From contig CM028326.1 in the NCBI GenBank assembly GCA_016647705.1, positions 4,526,001 through 4,590,000 of the forward strand: DNA of 64,000 nt, given 5' to 3'. How positions within the stretch are numbered: position 1 is the first letter of the stretch; every line of letters starts with the position of its first letter. The notes under the pieces were generated by a model. That model made no database searches. It saw nothing but the letters and a program-made list of their open reading frames with translations, and had not been told where the DNA came from. Positions 60,170 to 64,000 of this stretch are shown piece after piece. The stretch is from Eucommia ulmoides (taxonomy: Eukaryota; Streptophyta; Magnoliopsida; Garryales; Eucommiaceae). The translations under genes and the position numbers were made by a program.

Positions 60170-63100
60170 TAATTTTCATCAGACTATTAATACGTCAAAG
60201 TCGCATTACAAAGTTATACCCATCTCATGTGATTCTAGAACAATTGTTTCCCATCTTTTTGTCAAATCATAACCATCTAACAAACGAGGTGCACTTGGTC
60301 GGTTACACTTAACACGGATAACCCATTGTTAAAGAATCTCATGTTCCTAACTGCTTCCACTGCGCTACTCTGATAAAATCAAAATCAGTAACAACACTAT
60401 ATGATGGAAATATTTCAGTATATTGAGTCTATTTTATTTTGTCGTAACTGGCACTTATCAATTTCATCCGACATTTTCTAGTCGCTCGTTGCAACAATAT
60501 TTTCCATTCAGCACTTAAACTAACTGTAATCGCCACCAATCTCATAAACTCAGATAACTCAACTATCATTAATCCCGATACTTACCTCAATTCTCTAATA
60601 CTCATATCGATATCTTTCATAATACCTAAATATCACCAACCCATATAACTACAACTCAAATATTTCAAACAAATAATCTATAAGAATTCCTTTCATGCCT
60701 CCACATTTTATCAAGTCCCTGACCTGGTCACGTGCTTCAAGTTTGTTTCCACCTGCCTAACATGCTTCAAACATACATCCACGTATATACAACTCAAAGG
60801 ACATAGGTACGCCCCAGTCACAACGAAATCGATACATTCTAATAATTACTAGCTACTAACTGTAAAATATTATATCATGTGTACATATCATCTCAAGGAT
60901 ATTTTAAATTCTCCCTATCCCATGACATCTTAATAACTTCCAATTTCCAGTAAAATTGTAGTCACATCGGGCTATTTTTAAATCCCGCAAGTTTCGTTTC
61001 CCTATCTCAGTTCAATCCATCAGATCGGAATCCTGTATTCTTTTCATATAGCATTTTATGCGATACCACCACAATTGACAACAAGGTAGTTATTAACAAG
61101 ATTTATTTATTTATTATTTTTTTTTTTTTTAACATTGCACAATCATTCCTCTTACCAGAAACTTCCACGATACAACCCCTCAATATATCTCCCAACATCT
61201 GAATCGTATTTCCTAATAAACCATTGATCCCTGACTGGAACAAGGTGTCAACTTCCTCTTGGGCAACTAAAGGAGTATGGAAAATTTTTAATCCGCATAT
61301 TCAAATAACCTATCAGCTTCTGACACTACAGTATCCCCCACGAATTGTTCATACACTGACGACTTATTTCACTTTGATAACCATTATTATCCAGATTACC
61401 ATGCGGCGATAACCACTATGATTTCAGCATTTCAGTTCCATGATTTCGAATAACCAATTAATAAAATTCCTAGAATTACTAATCCTTATCCCTTTTGATT
61501 TTAAAAGAATATCTTGTCCCAATTTAATTTTAATATTTGTATTAAATTGGTGCATCACGCAATCGAACCATCCTATCAATATATATATTGGACATACGTA
61601 TCAGGAAAGCACTCCTCGAACTCCTCTCCCTTTTTCCTTCTGGTATAGATCAAGGCTACAATAGCCCACTCAGAGATTTCGTTACTTCTCGACCTTAACT
61701 TGACTAACCAATCACCGAATAACAAATGTGGCGATTTTCCATTTCCATTCCAATTTACTAATCATACTCACGCCATTACAGTACAATTAATATTACTGGG
61801 GTGTTGCATATCTTATTCTATGCACCTCTTTCAAGGTCTCGTCTGTAAATTGACATTATCAACCTTACACCTTTTATTTCAAAATTCCCCAAACTTCCTC
61901 ATTCCTTTAGATACGCTAATCAGCTCTACAGTCAAATTCCCATTGCATTGCCAAACCTTCTTAACTGGATATCCGACCTTTACATGTCTACATCACGGGA
62001 AAAAAAAAATCAATACTAAACAACGTTACCATCTGACCAGCCGTCCACTAAACTTACAAGGCCTCAACTTAACCCGTAAATTAATATGAACAAACAACTC
62101 ACCAATTTTTATTTTATTTTTTTTTAACCCGAAATATTTGTTCTGGTTAGCCCTGTGACCATCTTTATTTCCTTTCACTCTAATCGTTTCCAATTGGACG
62201 TCTCACCTCTGCGCTTCTACCATACAATCGATAAATATCAACGTCATATTTACGAGCTCAATTTGAATGGTCACCCGACCAATTGCCTAATAAATTTACA
62301 AAGATCTCAACTTGACACCCGCATTAGTATGAATAACCTAAATATGCGCAACTCCTCTTTTTTCCAATTTCTGACTTAAAGCATAAATCCCTTCATACAG
62401 GAGATGTCACTAAACGTTAGAACGAATACAATCTCTACTAGTTCCAAAACATTCTGAATTTCAATCACATGTTCTCGGCCTTCTCCATATTCCGCCAATC
62501 CACCACTTTGGCGTCCTTTGGATTTACTCGAATGCCATGCCTTAAGAGCACTAGTCATATTTACTGCACTAGTCACCGTCTTAGTAACACAATCTGAAGA
62601 TGTTCAACATGCTCTTCTCTCTTTTTGACCGGATCACCATTTTACCATGTCACCGTCTCTAATCTTCTATTACAAATACCCTACTCAAAAATCTGTTGCA
62701 ATCGATTTAATAACCTATCCATCCTAACCTTTACGTTACCAACACTGGATTTTTATGGAAACACACATCGGGTCTACGTACATCATTAGTTGATATTCTA
62801 ATTTATTGTGACGACCTCTCCTTCTATTAAAACTTCCTAAACCGCAAACAAACTTACTCCAATTCCCTATATCCGACAGTTAATTAATTTTTTTTTATCT
62901 TTTATTTTTTATTTATTTTTTTCCTATCCCATAGCAATCACCTTTAAAGTCCCAAAATTACAATTTCAAATCTCAAATTCCCACATTCATTTATACCAGT
63001 ATACTTAACCAACTTATGTGCCGAACGTTCACCTCCTTATCACTATGGAACTTATTTAACAGCAACCACAATCACTAATCATGCTTATAAGCACCCTATC

Positions 63101-63876
63101 CATTCTCGAAACTACATAGGGAAAATTCCTAATTATTACAATATCCACTGCCGAAATTTGTTTGAATAGCATCTGCGTACCGACTTGTGATATCTTTCCT
63201 TTAACACTTTTCTAACCTCCTAAACCCACTACTAAACCAACTGAGGTACTAGATATACCTTCCCAACATTACACACCTTTATTCATCCCCAAATTTGACT
63301 CCACCCTAACTTTATATTACTTCTTCAAATGAATTATATCTACACGCACCTATTATCATCCTAGATCCACAATCCTCGGCTACTTCTTATATATCATTTC
63401 CTATTACCTTGCTACATGCCATAACTGTTACTTCGTCTATTAATCAATCTAAAAAGTGCTACTAAATTAAATTCTTGTCCAGTAACGTCACAGTTTCCTT
63501 TCAGATTGCCTAGAAAGCGATTTACTCCGTTTGAATATTATTTCTTATTTCGACTTAAGTGTGTTCTGCCATATTATCTAGTATATTGATAACGACGTGA
63601 TTTGTTGTTTGTCTAACTTAGTCTTCTTATCTTGTGGAAGATATTCCTCCTAACAACCTCACCACGTGGTCATATCGTTGCTTACCAAAAAGACAACCCT
63701 CCACGCACCATGCTAATGCACAACTTTATGAAATAAAAGACTTAACACCCACCTACCAAGCTCTCCTATTGACACCCTATCTCATGTCCCCTACTGACTA
63801 GACGACTGGCACGTCCTCCTATCTCAAGGTCTTCTACCAACACATTTCCTAACAAGTCTACAGAACCTATAACCTA
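60170..63876 (-). pseudogene. Decayed internal region of chromovirus F
   Basis: No long frame survives. A short minus-strand stretch at about 62580-62640 reads REEHVEHLQIVL, matching the segment just after the catalytic YVDD/FIDD motif of gypsy RT, so pol is present but heavily mutated. Gag, protease and integrase core could not be placed. The length is short for a full gag-pol, implying deletions. Confidence 0.55.
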
Positions 63877-63889
63877 GGCTCTGATACCA
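63877..63889 (-). promoter_or_regulatory. Primer binding site of chromovirus F
   Basis: TGGTATCAGAGCC on the minus strand, five bases after the 5' LTR end. It is complementary to the 3' end of initiator tRNA-Met, the usual primer of Tekay/Del and many copia elements. Confidence 0.9.
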
Positions 63890-63894
63890 AAATT

Positions 63895-64000
63895 TGTCAC
63901 AACCCGTCCTGGACACTCGTCATCCCAAGGCTGACGTGACTCTAACATGACATCACCAATCCCCAAATTTCCAAAAGAATGACAATATACATCCACTGTA
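63895..64000 (-). repeat. 5' LTR of chromovirus F, partial
   Basis: Plus-strand start TGTCACAACCCGTCC, matching 56866-56971 with few substitutions and continuing past the window. It fixes the orientation and extent of element F. Confidence 0.9.

Larger units (their letters stand above)
56866..64000 (-). mobile_element. Ty3-gypsy chromovirus F (Tekay/Del-like), right end outside window
   Basis: On the minus strand: 5' LTR from beyond 64000 to 63895, PBS at 63889-63877, internal region to 59749, polypurine tract (59767-59750, TTAAGGGGGAAGGG) and 3' LTR 59748-56866. LTRs start TGTAAAATCCCG and end GGTTGTGACA. The internal region is only about 4.1 kb and mostly unreadable. Long LTRs plus a terminal chromodomain-type integrase suggest the Tekay/Del lineage. 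It is inserted in the leader of copia E; the left flank is AACAG and its partner lies outside the window. Confidence 0.9.

Noticed and set aside
61700-62089. 129-codon plus-strand frame
   Set aside because: It is antisense to the decayed interior of the chromovirus and shows no recognisable domain.
1-64000. tRNA or rRNA genes
   Set aside because: No cloverleaf with A and B boxes or rRNA-like sequence was recognised by eye; a tRNAscan run would settle it.

Overview
This is plant nuclear DNA, probably from a eudicot. It is AT-rich, genes are sparse and split by introns with GT-AG ends, and most of the sequence is nested LTR retrotransposons, Tourist-like MITEs, microsatellites and fold-back repeats. 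No bacterial, organellar or CRISPR features were seen. I cannot name the species.

Genes. Two CYP72A-type cytochrome P450 genes lie on the minus strand. The first (exon 1 at 3868-4141, exon 2 at 339-556) is intact as far as it can be read and runs off the left edge. The second (29222-41530) keeps all five exons and every splice site but is a pseudogene. A 7.0-kb Ty1-copia element sits in exon 1 with a perfect 5-bp target duplication, exon 2 has lost 28 bp, exon 4 carries an extra base in a homopolymer, and the I-helix acidic residue is gone. A third gene trace, at 50260-51716 (minus), is a broken C-terminal piece of an EMB1270-like (At3g18110-type) PPR protein.

Layout. 1-4310: P450 gene A, its promoter and MITE-filled first intron. 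4311-11300: intergenic DNA with a SINE-like scrap, a 197-bp tandem duplication and a Tourist-like element with GC-rich cargo. 11320-11730: a copia RT fragment. 11954-24120: a tandem array of about 0.5-kb units split by copia element B (14236-23850), which itself holds a 2.75-kb gypsy-type solo LTR (19404-22153). 24180-29221: fold-back repeat, a solo LTR of family B, MITEs and a Tourist-like element carrying an ATCGATTT minisatellite. 29222-41530: P450 pseudogene B with copia element A. 42201-48200: a probable LTR element D holding another gypsy-type solo LTR. 48555-50260: a MITE and a GTTAACGTTAAC-rich minisatellite. 50260-51716: PPR pseudogene. 51946-56865: a second copy of copia family B (element E, minus), with a nested MITE. 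56866-64000: a Tekay/Del-like chromovirus F (minus) inserted into element E.

The window is mostly a record of insertion on insertion. The most interesting signals are RNA-like structures inside the retroelements. Tandem short hairpins with UUCG or GUAA loops occupy the same place in three gypsy-type LTR copies, although the stem sequences differ. The leader of copia family B/E holds a series of hairpins with a conserved loop and covarying stems. I did not find a clearly new host system.
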